The notes below the pieces were generated by a model. It was not told where the DNA came from. It ran no database searches and saw only the letters and a list, made by a program, of their open reading frames with translations. Below, one piece after another: positions 51,993 through 61,445 of a stretch of 64,000 bases of DNA (positions are counted from its first letter, which is position 1; each line of letters starts with the position of its first letter). This stretch comes from Microbacterium sp. (GTDB lineage: Bacteria > Actinomycetota > Actinomycetes > Actinomycetales > Microbacteriaceae): assembly GCF_031180975.1 (NCBI RefSeq), contig NZ_JAPSLI010000001.1, positions 589,197 to 653,196 on the forward strand. Reading direction: 5' to 3'. Made by a program: the position numbers and the translations under genes.

Positions 51993-53267
51993 ATGACACC
52001 GACGGCCACCGCGCGATCGCGGCAGCGCAGCGCGCAGCAGACCCGCGCGCGCATCCTCGACGCCGCGCAGGAGGCCTTCGTCACCCGCGGATACCGCACC
52101 ACGTCGCTGCGGGAGATCGCCGCGGCGGCCGGCATCAGCCACCCCGGACTGCTGCGGCACTTCTCCTCCAAGGACGAGCTGCTCGCCGAGGTCGTCGAGC
52201 GCTTCGAGGAGGAGAACACGCGGTTCTACGCCGAGCAGGCGGATGCCGCGGAGCCGGGCGCCCTGCTGTTCCCCGAGCTCGCCCGCCGCAACGCCGCGAT
52301 ACCCGGGTATCTCGACCTGTTCGCCGCGCTCACCGGCGAGGCGTCCACTCCTGCGCACCCCGCGCACCAACGGATGCGGGAGCGCTACGCCCGCCTGGAC
52401 GCGCTCGCCGCCGACAACATCGCCGCGGCGATCGAGCACGGGATCGTCGCCGACGACCGCGACCCCGTCGCGGAGGCGATCCGGCACTCCGCCGGGTGGG
52501 ACGGCCTGCAACTGCTGACGCGGTACCTGCCGGCGAAGGTCGATCTGGTGTCGATCCTCGAGGCACGGGAGGATCTGTGGGCGTTCCCGGTGGGATGGCG
52601 GGATCCCGAGGATCCGGCTCCGCACGACGTCCCCGCCGCGATCCCCCGGCTGGACGCTCTCGGCGAGATCGAGGACGCCGACGGGTACGCGGTGGGCCGC
52701 GAGCGCCGCACCAGGATCGTCGAGGACGCGATGGCGCTTTTCGCCAGGGAGGGGTACGGCGACACCAGCCTGCGGGAGGTGGCGGAGCGCGTCGGCGTCG
52801 CCAAGTCCACCCTGATGCACCACTACCCCACCAAGGAGGATCTGCTGCGTGCCGTGCTGCGCGAGCGCGACAGGCGCATCTCCGAACGGGTGTCCCGTGT
52901 CGCGCCCGCCCGCGCCGCCGACGCACTCCGCGACCTGCCGGTCGGCGCCGCCGAGAACGCCGCGCGGGAGGCGGGACTCATCGAGGTGTACGCGGTGCTG
53001 TCATGCGAGGCCGTGCCGTCCCGGCATCCGGCCCACGACTACTTCGAGAAGCGCTTCCGCCGCACCGTGGGCCACCTCACCGACCTGTTCCGGGCGGCCA
53101 GGGACGACGGCGACCTGCCCTCGCATCGCGACCCCGCGCAGGAGGCGATCTGGCTCACGGCGCTGTGGGACGGACTGCAGTACCGCTGGCTCTACGACCG
53201 GGATGCCGTCGACGTCGCCGCCCACCTGCGCGCGCACCTGGACGACGTGCTGCCCGATCCCTTGTGA
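51993..53267 (+). CDS. Tandem TetR-TetR fusion regulator
   Basis: 424 residues, twice the usual TetR length, with a GGGAGGACGA SD. The first unit (about 1-215) has an HTH region 'ITSLREIA'-like block, read here as 'RTTSLREIAAAAGISHPGLL' with 'RHFSSKDELL'. The second (about 225-424) has 'DTSLREVAERVGVAKSTLMH' with 'HYPTKEDLLRAVL'. Each is followed by its own ligand-type helical domain ('HSAGWDGLQLLTRYLPAK'; 'LTALWDGLQYRWLYDRDA'). The repeat within one chain makes an internal pseudo-dimer. It is divergent from the transporter-GH3 operon and probably represses it. Confidence 0.88.
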   Translation: MTPTATARSRQRSAQQTRARILDAAQEAFVTRGYRTTSLREIAAAAGISHPGLLRHFSSKDELLAEVVERFEEENTRFYAEQADAAEPGALLFPELARRNAAIPGYLDLFAALTGEASTPAHPAHQRMRERYARLDALAADNIAAAIEHGIVADDRDPVAEAIRHSAGWDGLQLLTRYLPAKVDLVSILEAREDLWAFPVGWRDPEDPAPHDVPAAIPRLDALGEIEDADGYAVGRERRTRIVEDAMALFAREGYGDTSLREVAERVGVAKSTLMHHYPTKEDLLRAVLRERDRRISERVSRVAPARAADALRDLPVGAAENAAREAGLIEVYAVLSCEAVPSRHPAHDYFEKRFRRTVGHLTDLFRAARDDGDLPSHRDPAQEAIWLTALWDGLQYRWLYDRDAVDVAAHLRAHLDDVLPDPL

Positions 53268-53416
53268 GCCGTCGGGCGAGTTGCTGGCGTTCTCGCACGC
53301 GTCAAGGCGACCGGCCCCTCCGTGCACCCGTCCATGAGACGGAATCGCCCAGGCCTCGCGGCCCGGGTATCGTTCTCAAGGCTCGAAATCGGGCGCACGG
53401 AGAGAAGGAGGGCCGC

Positions 53417-54898
53417 ATGGCCGCACAGGAACCGACCGCATCCGGCTGGGACCGCCCGGTCTCACCCGAGACGTCCGCCGGTCTCGGCGGAGTGACCCAC
53501 GCGAAGTCGAAGAAGCTCCGCCCCCGCCACGTGACGATGATCACGCTCGGCGGCATCATCGGCGCGAGTCTGTTCGTCGGCTCCGGCAACGTGGTCCGCG
53601 CGGTCGGCCCCGCCGCCGTGCTGTCGTACCTGATCGGCGGTCTGCTGGTCTTCCTCGCCATGCGGATGCTGGGCGAGATGGCCGCATCGCGCCCCGCCAT
53701 CGGCTCGTTCATGGAGTACGCCCGGGTCGGTCTGGGCGACTGGGCGGCCTACCTGGTCGGCTGGCTGTACTGGTACTTCTGGGTCGGCGTCCTCGCGTAC
53801 GAGGCGGTGCTCGGCGGTGAGACCATGCACACCTGGTTCCCCGCCATCCCGTCCTGGGGCTGGTCGCTCTTCCTGCTGGCGGTGTTCGTGGGCACGAACA
53901 TCATCTCGGTGCGCACCTTCGGCGAGGTCGAGTTCTGGCTGGCCAGCGTCAAGGTGCTCGCGATCGTCGTGTTCCTCGGCGCGGGCACGCTGTTCGCCCT
54001 GGGCCTGTGGCCGAACGCCACGTTCTCGGTGCCGAACCTGTGGGAGCACGGCGGGTTCGCACCGAACGGCGTCGGCACCGCCCTCACCGGTGTCGCACTG
54101 GTGATCTTCTCGTACTTCGGCACCGAGATCGCGGTCATGGCGGCCGCCGAGTCCGAGGACCCCGCCAAGGGCATCCGGCAAGCGACGAGCACCATCATCT
54201 GGCGGATCCTGCTGTTCTTCGTCGGGTCCGTGCTGATCATCGTCACGGTCGTGCCCTGGAACGAGTTGCCGGAGCCGACCGACGTCGCCAACGCACCGTT
54301 CACCTACGTGCTGTCGCTGTTCGGCATCCCCGGCGCGGCGGTCATCATGCAGCTGGTCATCTTCACGGCCGTCATCTCGGTGCTCAACTCCGGCCTGTAC
54401 TCGGCATCGCGCATGTTCGCCGCGCTCGCCGACAAGGGCTTCGCCCCGAAGGCCGTCACCAAGCGGTCACGCAACGGCGTGCCGGTGCTCGCGCTGCTGG
54501 CATCCACCGTCGGCGGCCTGCTCGCGACGCTGGTGAACTTCATCGCACCCGGCTCTGGCATCTTCGACTTCATCATGAACTCGGCCGGCCTGGTCGCCCT
54601 GTTCGTGTACGTGTTCATCGCGCTGACCCAGATGCGGCTGCGCCAGAAGATGACGCCGGAGGAGGTCGCCGGGCTCAAGCTGCGGATGTGGCTGCACCCG
54701 TGGCTGAACATCCTGCTCGTCGCCGGCATCCTGGCGATCTTCGTCATCATGCTCACCACCGAGTCCGGCCGGACCCAGGTGTGGGCGAGCCTGATCGCGA
54801 CCGGTGTGCTGGTGCTGTTCTGGCCGCTCGTGCGGCGGAACCTGGCCAAGCGCCGCACCGACCGGGTCGACGCCGACGCCGTCAGCACGCCCGTGTAG
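53417..54898 (+). CDS. Amino-acid permease, APC superfamily (GABA permease-like)
   Basis: 493 residues with twelve helices. 'HVTMITLGGIIGASLFVGSG' is the amino acid transporter (AAT) family signature, and 'FSYFGTEIAVMAAAESEDPA' is the second conserved block. It is closest in style to the GabP/AnsP/aromatic permeases. ATG 53417 follows GAAGGAGG. A plausible -10 TATCGT lies about 47 bases upstream. The 149-base gap from the regulator gene suggests an independent transcript. Substrate unknown. Confidence 0.88.
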   Translation: MAAQEPTASGWDRPVSPETSAGLGGVTHAKSKKLRPRHVTMITLGGIIGASLFVGSGNVVRAVGPAAVLSYLIGGLLVFLAMRMLGEMAASRPAIGSFMEYARVGLGDWAAYLVGWLYWYFWVGVLAYEAVLGGETMHTWFPAIPSWGWSLFLLAVFVGTNIISVRTFGEVEFWLASVKVLAIVVFLGAGTLFALGLWPNATFSVPNLWEHGGFAPNGVGTALTGVALVIFSYFGTEIAVMAAAESEDPAKGIRQATSTIIWRILLFFVGSVLIIVTVVPWNELPEPTDVANAPFTYVLSLFGIPGAAVIMQLVIFTAVISVLNSGLYSASRMFAALADKGFAPKAVTKRSRNGVPVLALLASTVGGLLATLVNFIAPGSGIFDFIMNSAGLVALFVYVFIALTQMRLRQKMTPEEVAGLKLRMWLHPWLNILLVAGILAIFVIMLTTESGRTQVWASLIATGVLVLFWPLVRRNLAKRRTDRVDADAVSTPV

Positions 54899-54927
54899 TA
54901 GCTCACATCCGCCGTCGAAGGGAAGTG

Positions 54928-55176
54928 ATGAACGACGAGACGGGCGCTTCGTCCGCGGAGCGTCCGTCTCGCGGCCGGCGCCACCACGCTCCGGTCCGCC
55001 ACGACCGGCGTGGACGGGTTCGTCCCTCCGCTGGACGCCTGGCAGACCGCGCCGAACCTGCAGTCATCCATGCAGCACATGCCGGAGTCCCTGCCGGCCG
55101 CGCTCGGCGCCGTTCGAGGACGTGATGGGCTCGACGTTCACCGACGGCTGGATCGTCTCGGCGCCGGCGGCGCGGC
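54928..55176 (+). pseudogene. Truncated beta-lactamase-family serine hydrolase (6-aminohexanoate-dimer hydrolase-like)
   Basis: An ATG with upstream GAAGGGAAG opens a broken frame. Combining frames gives 'ATTLRSATTGVDGFVPPLDA', 'WQTAPNLQSSMQHMPESLPA' and then, after a shift, 'FEDVMGSTFTDGWIVSAPA'. This order matches the N-terminus of NylB-like hydrolases (…W..PP.NRW.F.H… then .TYTDAFLVL). The catalytic SxxK region and everything after are missing. The sequence ends where the palindromic element at 55177 begins, suggesting the element's arrival or a deletion truncated it. Confidence 0.5.
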
Positions 55177-55262
55177 GTTCACAACTCAGGAACGCTGCGG
55201 CCCGTGGACGCGAAACCGGCCGATATCCGCGGATATCGGCCGGTTTCTCCTGAGTTGTGAAC
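55177..55262. repeat. 86-bp nested palindromic element
   Basis: The outer inverted repeats GTTCACAACTCAGGA (55177-55191) and TCCTGAGTTGTGAAC (55248-55262) are perfect. A perfect 36-bp palindrome (55212-55247; centre GATATCCGCGGATATC) abuts the right arm, and 20 bases separate it from the left arm. The element starts at the truncated hydrolase and ends one base before the MFS stop codon. It could be a REP- or MITE-type mobile element that also serves as terminator. Confidence 0.75.
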
Positions 55263-55263
55263 G

Positions 55264-56694
55264 TCAGGCGGCGTGGTCCTCGGCGTCGACGTCCTTCCCG
55301 GTCGGGTCCCACTTGACGATGAGCAGCGAGACGAGGCCCGCGAGCGGCGCGAGAGCCACGATCCAGAACACGCCGGTGGACAGCGCGGCCGCGAGCACCG
55401 GGAAGAACACCAGCGAGGCGATCGAGAAGACGCGCTTGACCGCTTCGTTGAACCCGACGCCGACGCCGCGCAGGCGGGTCGGGTACGACAGCGTGGCGTA
55501 GCTCATCAGGTTGGCGCCCGGGCCGCCGGCCTGGGCGAACACGAACGCGGCCAGCATGGCGATCGAGATGAGCACGAGCGCGCCGGTCGGGATGCCGACG
55601 ATGGCGAGCGTCAGCAGCGATGCCGCCTGGATCGCGAAGCCGATGATGGTGAGCTTGCGGGCGCCGATGCGGTTGACCAGGCTGACGCCGAGGATGCCGC
55701 CGACCGCGCCGAAGCCGAGGTTGATGACCAGGGCGGACAGGATGGTCACCAGCGGGCCCTGCTGGAACAGCATGGCGATGATGAGCGGGGTGCCGTAGGC
55801 GACTGCGTTGTAGCCGAAGGTGGAGAACACCGACACGCACAGCGCGGCGATGGTGCGCAGGCGGTACCGGCTGGAGAACAGCTCGGCGTACTGCCGCCAG
55901 TGGCCGGTGCGCTCCTTGGTGGTGCGCGAGGTCTCAGCATCCGGCGCCAGCTCGACCTCGAGGCCGTGGTGGGAGCGCATGACGTCGACGGCTCCGCGCA
56001 GGTCGCCCTGGTCGGCGAGCCACTGCGGCGACTCCGCCATGTAGCGGCGGCGGACCAGCAGCACGATGATGGCGGGGACGGCGCCGAAGCCCACCACGAT
56101 GCGCCACAGGATGCCGTGCTGCTCGAGCGGCAGCGCGAGGAAGACGGCGAGCACGAGCAGGTAGCCGAAGCCGGTGGCGATGTACCAGGCCGGCGACCAG
56201 GCGTTGACCCGCTGCGAGCGGCTGCCCGAGCCGCGCAGGCGCGAGAACTCGGCGAGGAACGCCATGGCGACCGGCAGGTCGAGGCCGACGCCGACGCCCA
56301 TCAGGAAGCGGAAGAAGATGAGCACCCATTCGTTGGGTGCGAGCGCACAGCCGATGGCCGCGACGACGAAGAAGGCCATGTCGGCCATGAAGAGCTTGTA
56401 GCGGCCGAAGCGGTCGACGAGCATGCCGCCGAAGATGGCGCCGACGACCGAGCCGACCATGATGGCGGCGTTCACGAACCCGGTCATCAGCGGGTCGAGA
56501 CCGAACTCCTCCTTGACGGCGGTGATGCCGAACGCCAGCGACGAGAAGTCGTAGGCGTCCATGAAGATGCCGCCCAGGGCGAGGACGATGATCGCCTTGG
56601 TCCGCGCGCCCTGCGACCCGCGCTCGGCGAGCAGAGCGTGCACGTCGCGGGCGGAGCGGATGACAGTGGGCGCAGCCGTCTGGGTGTTGCTCAT
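55264..56694 (-). CDS. MFS metabolite transporter (sugar/aromatic acid:H+ type)
   Basis: 476 residues with twelve helices and a large central loop. The MFS motif 'GGMLVDRFGRYKLFMADMAF' follows helix 2, and 'FLMGVGVGLDLPVAMAFLAE' is the helix 4 signature of the sugar porter and AAHS groups. The second half repeats 'SLVNRIGARKLTIIGFAIQA'. A TACCGT box 8 bases before the ATG and lack of SD suggest near-leaderless expression. It is likely monocistronic: its 3' end meets the palindromic element. Substrate unknown. Confidence 0.87.
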   Translation of the reverse strand: MSNTQTAAPTVIRSARDVHALLAERGSQGARTKAIIVLALGGIFMDAYDFSSLAFGITAVKEEFGLDPLMTGFVNAAIMVGSVVGAIFGGMLVDRFGRYKLFMADMAFFVVAAIGCALAPNEWVLIFFRFLMGVGVGLDLPVAMAFLAEFSRLRGSGSRSQRVNAWSPAWYIATGFGYLLVLAVFLALPLEQHGILWRIVVGFGAVPAIIVLLVRRRYMAESPQWLADQGDLRGAVDVMRSHHGLEVELAPDAETSRTTKERTGHWRQYAELFSSRYRLRTIAALCVSVFSTFGYNAVAYGTPLIIAMLFQQGPLVTILSALVINLGFGAVGGILGVSLVNRIGARKLTIIGFAIQAASLLTLAIVGIPTGALVLISIAMLAAFVFAQAGGPGANLMSYATLSYPTRLRGVGVGFNEAVKRVFSIASLVFFPVLAAALSTGVFWIVALAPLAGLVSLLIVKWDPTGKDVDAEDHAA

Positions 56695-56751
56695 GGACGA
56701 CCACGGTACGGCCTGTCATGACATCTGCCGACTCGGGACGTCACATCACGA

Positions 56752-56781
56752 AACACGGAGGCGGGCGGCCGCCTCCGTGTT
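56752..56781 (-). terminator. Hairpin after the SGNH hydrolase
   Basis: AACACGGAGGC (56752-56762) pairs perfectly with GCCTCCGTGTT (56771-56781), with an 8-base loop. It lies 12 bases past the hydrolase stop. On the minus strand the stem is followed by TTCGTG. Confidence 0.75.
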
Positions 56782-56792
56782 CCACGACGGCC

Positions 56793-57644
56793 TCACTGCG
56801 ACAGCGCCGCGGCGATGGTGTCGGCGTAGGCCTGCTGGCCGGCCGCGTTGGGATGGAATCCGCGCTGCTGGACGGGACCGCCCGAGACGAGGCCGCTGAT
56901 CCAGCGGTCGCCGGTGTCGCAGAGCCCGTGACCGGCGAATCCGGCGGCGATGTCGACGTACTCGACGCCGGGGTCACCGGTCTGCCCCACGTAGGCCGCC
57001 ACCCCGAACTGCACGGCCATGTTGAGCCCGGTGACACCGTTGTTGACGGCGAGGGCCTGTGCGGCCGAGAACCGCACCTGCTCCCCCTGGACCGCACCGA
57101 TGCTGCAGGTGCCGGAGACCGTGCCGAAGATCAACGGATACCCGGTGACCATGATCTGCGCGTTCGGCGCGAGAGTGCGCACGGTGCCGATGATCTGGGC
57201 GATCCGCAGCGGGAGTGCCGCGACCGTCGCCTGGGCGGCGTTCACCGCCGCGGCGCACGCGGCGTCGCTTCCCACGCTGCTGCACGCCGCGAAGATGGCG
57301 CGCCAGTCGAAGTCGTTGGCGCCGACCGTGACGGTCACGAGCTGCGTCCCCGGCCCGAGATCGCCGAGCTGCCCGGTGAGCACGTCCTGTGTCGAGGCCC
57401 CGGCGCAGGCGCTGGACGCCACCGGGATCCCCGACGCGGCGGACAGCAGCAGCGGGTACGCCTTCTTCGAGCGCAGGCAGCTGTCATCGACGTAGGGCAG
57501 GTTCCCGGTGCCGGCGGCCTGCGAATCGCCGAGTGCGACATAGGGCGCGCCGGGCGGAGTCTCCGCGGCGGCCGGAACAGCGCCGAGCGTCGCCGTGCCG
57601 GCCAAGAGCATGGCGGCGATGACGGTCATGAAGCGTCTTCTCAT
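56793..57644 (-). CDS. Secreted SGNH/GDSL hydrolase (lipase/esterase type)
   Basis: 283 residues. The signal peptide 'MRRRFMTVIAAMLLAGTATL' continues to a likely cleavage after 'AAAE'. 'YVALGDSQAAG' is block I with the nucleophile Ser (GDSQ in place of GDSx). 'VTVGANDFDW' is block III with the oxyanion Asn. 'GFHPNAAGQQAYADT' gives the catalytic Asp/His region, with the Asp replaced in the usual DxxHP spacing. Six or more Cys suggest disulfides as in Streptomyces secreted lipases. The GGGGAGATC SD precedes the ATG. A terminator follows. Confidence 0.88.
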   Translation of the reverse strand: MRRRFMTVIAAMLLAGTATLGAVPAAAETPPGAPYVALGDSQAAGTGNLPYVDDSCLRSKKAYPLLLSAASGIPVASSACAGASTQDVLTGQLGDLGPGTQLVTVTVGANDFDWRAIFAACSSVGSDAACAAAVNAAQATVAALPLRIAQIIGTVRTLAPNAQIMVTGYPLIFGTVSGTCSIGAVQGEQVRFSAAQALAVNNGVTGLNMAVQFGVAAYVGQTGDPGVEYVDIAAGFAGHGLCDTGDRWISGLVSGGPVQQRGFHPNAAGQQAYADTIAAALSQ

Positions 57645-57847
57645 GGTGATCTCCCCAGATCCGCGTCCCCCGGGGCGACGGGTGCCCGCGCTCCTGGCGC
57701 TCAGGGTAGACCTGCGGCGGGGCCGGCGCCAGAGCGATCTCGGCGGGTGGCGGGAGGGGGTCGGGGGCGGCGCGTTTCGTTTCGCTCGCGCTGCGCGCGG
57801 GCTCGCTCAACGACCGGGAGAGGGACGGCGTGACCGACCGGGGGGGG

Positions 57848-59953
57848 TCAGGCCGCGGCGATCACCGCGATCACGGCCTCGCCGTACGCCTCACGCTTCT
57901 TGGCACCGATGCCGCTGATCCCGTCCAGCTCGGCCACCGATGTCGGACGGTGCTCGGCGAGGGCGCGCAGTGTGGCATCCCCGAACACGATGTACGCGGG
58001 GACGCCCTGCTCCCTGGCTGTCTCGGCCCGCCACGCGCGCAGCGCCTCGAACAACCCGCGATCGCCGTCGGCGACGGCGGCCGACGCCTGGCTCTGCCTG
58101 CCTCCGCGCGCCCGACCTGCGCTGACCCGTCCGATCGTGTCGCGCCGCAACGGCACCGCGGTCTCCCCGCGCAGCACGTCGGCGGCGGCCTCTCCGGGCG
58201 CGAGGGTGCCGTACTCCCCCTGCGCGACGAGGATGCCGCGTGCCAGCAGCTGCCGGATGACGCTCCGCCAGTCCTGCTCCGACAGGTCGGCGCCGATGCC
58301 GTAGGTGGCGATCTGCTCGTGGCCCATCTTGCGGATGCGCTCGGTCGACGAGCCGCGCAGGATGTCGATGAGATGCCCGGCGCCGAACGCCTGGTTCCGC
58401 TCGCGCTTGAGCCGGACGATCGTCGACAGCAGCTTCTGCGCCGGGATCAGCCCGTCGAACGTCTCCGGCGACTCCAGGCACGTATCGCAGTTGCCGCATC
58501 CTTCGGCCGGCCCGGCTCCGTCGCTCCCGCCCGGCGATCCGGATCGGGTGAGGCTCTGCCCGAAGTAGTTCAGCAGGTTCCGCCGGCGGCACTCGACGGT
58601 CTCGCACAGCGCCAGCATCGCGTCGAGATGCTGGCCCATCCGCATCTTGAACGTGCGGTCGCCGGGGCTCTGGTCGATCATCCGGCGCTGCTGCACCACG
58701 TCGCCGAGTCCGTAGGCCATCCACGCGATCGACGGCTCACCGTCGCGCCCGGCGCGGCCGGTCTCCTGGTAGTAGCCCTCCACGGACTTCGGCAGGTCGA
58801 CGTGCGCGACGAAGCGCACATCCGGCTTGTCGATGCCCATGCCGAACGCGATCGTGGCCACCATCACCACGCCGTCCTCGCGCAGGAACCGCGCCTGATT
58901 CGACGCGCGCACGTCGGCAGGCAGGCCGGCGTGGTAGGGCATGGCGTCGATGCCCTGCCCCGCCAGGTACTGCGCGGTCTGCTCGACCGACTTGCGGCTG
59001 AGGGCGTAGACGATGCCCGACGGCGCCGCAGCGCCGGCGGAGGGCAGCAGCTCCGGCACGGACCGGATGAACGCCAGCAGCTGTCGCCGGGGGTCGACCT
59101 TCGGCACGATGCGGTACTGGATGTTCGGCCGGTCGAAGCTGGCGACGAAATGCTTCGCCCCGTCCAACTGCAGCCGCTCGGTGAGCTCGCGGTGGGTGGC
59201 GCGGGTCGCCGTCGCGGTGAGCGCCATGCGCGGCACCCCCGGGAACCGCTCGGCCAGGTCGCCAAGCGCCAGGTAGTCTGGCCGGAAATCGTGGCCCCAC
59301 TGCGACACGCAGTGCGCCTCGTCGATCGCGATGACGCTGAGCACTCCGCGCTGCAGCAGCTGGGTGGTCTGCCGATTCGACAGCCGCTCCGGCGCGACGT
59401 AGATGAGGTCGAGCTCGCCCGACAGGTAGTCGCGCTCCACCGCGGCGCGCTCGCCGGGCGACTGCGTGGAGTTCAGATACGCCGCGCGGACGCCGTTCGC
59501 CCGCAGCGCGTCCACCTGGTCGTGCATGAGGGCGATGAGCGGGCTGATCACCAGCCCGGTGCCCGGCCGCACCAGGGCGGGCACCTGATACGTGACGCTC
59601 TTGCCGCCGCCGGTCGGCATCAGCACCACGGCATCCCCGCCGCCGATCACCTGCTCGACGATCGCCGCCTGGTCGCCGCGGAACTCGTCGTAGCCGAAGA
59701 CGGTGCGCAGGGCATCGAGCGCGGTCGGGTAGCGGGACGGGGCCGCCGTGGGCGGAGCGGATGCCGGCCGAGCGGATGCCGTGGGCGCGCCCGCGGGCGT
59801 GACGGGACCCGGCCCCCAGTCCAGCGGCGGCTCGTAGCCGTCGTCCGGCGGTACCCAGTCCATCTCCTCCGGCTCGCCCCACGGTTCGTCCGGGTACGCG
59901 TCTCCGGGCGCTGGAGCCCATCCCTCGTACGGGTCGCGCGAAGTCTGCGGCAT
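57848..59953 (-). CDS. recQ: ATP-dependent DNA helicase RecQ
   Basis: A 701-residue 3'-5' helicase for recombination and repair. An extra acidic, Pro-rich N-terminus of about 80 residues is followed by the helicase core: '[19 protein letters not shown]' (Walker A), '[20 protein letters not shown]' (DEAH) and '[20 protein letters not shown]'. The zinc-binding region has 'CGNCDTCLE'. An HRDC domain ends the protein ('[20 protein letters not shown]'). TAGGCT sits 6 bases before the ATG with no SD. About 200 bases of GC-rich DNA without features separate it from the SGNH gene. Confidence 0.95.
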   Translation of the reverse strand: MPQTSRDPYEGWAPAPGDAYPDEPWGEPEEMDWVPPDDGYEPPLDWGPGPVTPAGAPTASARPASAPPTAAPSRYPTALDALRTVFGYDEFRGDQAAIVEQVIGGGDAVVLMPTGGGKSVTYQVPALVRPGTGLVISPLIALMHDQVDALRANGVRAAYLNSTQSPGERAAVERDYLSGELDLIYVAPERLSNRQTTQLLQRGVLSVIAIDEAHCVSQWGHDFRPDYLALGDLAERFPGVPRMALTATATRATHRELTERLQLDGAKHFVASFDRPNIQYRIVPKVDPRRQLLAFIRSVPELLPSAGAAAPSGIVYALSRKSVEQTAQYLAGQGIDAMPYHAGLPADVRASNQARFLREDGVVMVATIAFGMGIDKPDVRFVAHVDLPKSVEGYYQETGRAGRDGEPSIAWMAYGLGDVVQQRRMIDQSPGDRTFKMRMGQHLDAMLALCETVECRRRNLLNYFGQSLTRSGSPGGSDGAGPAEGCGNCDTCLESPETFDGLIPAQKLLSTIVRLKRERNQAFGAGHLIDILRGSSTERIRKMGHEQIATYGIGADLSEQDWRSVIRQLLARGILVAQGEYGTLAPGEAAADVLRGETAVPLRRDTIGRVSAGRARGGRQSQASAAVADGDRGLFEALRAWRAETAREQGVPAYIVFGDATLRALAEHRPTSVAELDGISGIGAKKREAYGEAVIAVIAAA

Positions 59954-59959
59954 CCGTCC

Positions 59960-59965
59960 AGCCTA
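59960..59965 (-). promoter_or_regulatory. -10 box of leaderless start at 59953
   Basis: TAGGCT, then 6 bases, then the recQ ATG. Confidence 0.5.
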
Positions 59966-60054
59966 ACGACCGTGGCCGACATCGGATCCGGCCGTGCACG
60001 GCGCCGCCCCGCCGCAACGCGGCTAGGTTGGATGCAATCGCATGAGGAGGCAGC

Positions 60055-60348
60055 ATGACCGCACCCACCGTCACCCGCGCCGACGACGCGTCGCGCTACG
60101 AGATCCGTCTCGACGGCACCCTCGCGGGCTTCGCCGAGTTCGAACGGCGCCCCGGCGAGATCCGCTTCACGCACACCGAGGTCGACCCGGCGTTCCGCGG
60201 CAGGGGCCTGGCGAGCACTCTCGCCGCCGAGGCGCTCGCAGACGCCGCGGCCTCCGGTCAGACCATCGTCCCCTACTGCCCGTACATCGCCAAGTACCTC
60301 AAGACCCACGACGTGCCGGGCGCCGAGATCCGCTGGCCGAAGCGATGA
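60055..60348 (+). CDS. Small GNAT-fold N-acetyltransferase-like protein (YjdJ type)
   Basis: 97 residues. 'FTHTEVDPAFRGRGLASTLA' is the acetyl-CoA-binding R/QxxGxG/A segment, and 'IVPYCPYIAKYLKTH' is the conserved C-terminal block of this short GNAT group. A strong GAGGAGG SD precedes the ATG; TAGGTT about 30 bases upstream is a likely -10 box. Its stop overlaps the pirin start (ATGA), so the two are co-translated. Substrate unknown. Confidence 0.88.
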   Translation: MTAPTVTRADDASRYEIRLDGTLAGFAEFERRPGEIRFTHTEVDPAFRGRGLASTLAAEALADAAASGQTIVPYCPYIAKYLKTHDVPGAEIRWPKR

Positions 60349-61265
60349 TCGGTCAGCGCCGCATCCTGCTCGAGCCGCGCGAGGTCCCGCTCGGCGGGGT
60401 GCGGAACATGCACGTGCTGCGCACCCTCCCGCACCGCAACCTGCCGACGATCGGGGCGTGGTGCTTCCTGGACCGGTTCGGCCCGTCCGAGGTGCGGATG
60501 CGCGTCGAACCCCACCCGCACATCGGCCTGCAGACCGTCACCTGGCCGCTGGTCGGTGAGATCCGGCACCGCGACAGCGTCGGCAGCGATGTCGACCTGC
60601 GCCGCGGGCAGCTGAACCTGATGACCGCCGGGAACGGCATCGTGCACTCGGAGTACTCCGTCGGCGAGGATGCCGTGCCGCTGGACGCCCTGCAGCTGTG
60701 GGTGGCGCTGCCGGACAGCGCGCGGCACAGCGCCCACGGGTTCGAACAGCACACCACCCTGCCGGAGGTGCGTCTCGCGGCGACCGAGGGCGAGGACGCG
60801 ACGGCGATCGTCGTGCTCGGCCGGTTCGCCGGCGCGGAGTCCCCGGCGAGCGCGTACACGCCGATCGTCGGCGCGGAGGTGCGGCTGCCGGCCGGGTCGC
60901 GTGTGCCGCTGCCGCTGGATGCCGGGTGGGAGCACGCCGTGCTGCTCGTCGACGGCGACGTGCGGGTGGACGAGCATGCGCTCGACGTGAACGGCATGCT
61001 GTACCTGGGCGACGGGCGGGATGCCGTGGAGGTGGCGAGCACGGCCGGAGCCCTGCTGTTCGTGCTGGGCGGGGAGCCGTTCACCGAGGACCTCGTGATG
61101 TGGTGGAACTTCGCGGGCCGTTCGCACGACGAGATCGCGGAGGCCCGGGAGGCGTGGGAGGCCGGCGACGACCGGTTCCCGCACGTGCCGGGGCACGGTG
61201 CGGAGCGCATCCCGGCGCCGCCCATCCCCCCGGTGCACCTGCTCCCCCGCGTCCGCAAGATCTGA
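60345..61265 (+). CDS. Pirin family protein
   Basis: A 306-residue bicupin. 'EPHPHIGLQTVTWPLVGEIR' followed by 'HRDSVGSD' and 'LNLMTAGNGIVHSEY' supply the metal-binding His and Glu residues of the N-terminal cupin. The C-terminal cupin is less conserved. Pirins have been described as quercetin dioxygenases or as regulators, so the role is open. ATG 60345 lies in a 4-base overlap with the GNAT gene. A terminator follows at 61402-61434. Confidence 0.9.
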   Translation: MIGQRRILLEPREVPLGGVRNMHVLRTLPHRNLPTIGAWCFLDRFGPSEVRMRVEPHPHIGLQTVTWPLVGEIRHRDSVGSDVDLRRGQLNLMTAGNGIVHSEYSVGEDAVPLDALQLWVALPDSARHSAHGFEQHTTLPEVRLAATEGEDATAIVVLGRFAGAESPASAYTPIVGAEVRLPAGSRVPLPLDAGWEHAVLLVDGDVRVDEHALDVNGMLYLGDGRDAVEVASTAGALLFVLGGEPFTEDLVMWWNFAGRSHDEIAEAREAWEAGDDRFPHVPGHGAERIPAPPIPPVHLLPRVRKI

Positions 61266-61401
61266 GCGCCTGCCGGACGCCCCGCGGCCGGCATCCGCTC
61301 TCATGGGATGCAAACGCAGGTGGGAGGGCCCCCGAACCAGCGTTACGCTCCCACGCCGGGCGCCCGCGGCCGGCATCCGACCGGCGGCAGCCGGCACGCG
61401 A

Positions 61402-61434
61402 AAGGCCGGATGCCTGCGGGGAGCATCCGGCCTT
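61402..61434. terminator. Bidirectional hairpin between pirin and subtilase genes
   Basis: AAGGCCGGATGC (61402-61413) pairs perfectly with GCATCCGGCCTT (61423-61434). The position between two convergent genes fits a shared terminator. Confidence 0.75.
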
Positions 61435-61445
61435 CCGGGGTGCGG

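Noticed and set aside
57645..57847. Possible gene or RNA between SGNH hydrolase and recQ
   Set aside because: About 200 bases of GC-rich sequence with no convincing frame, hairpin or promoter that I could support.
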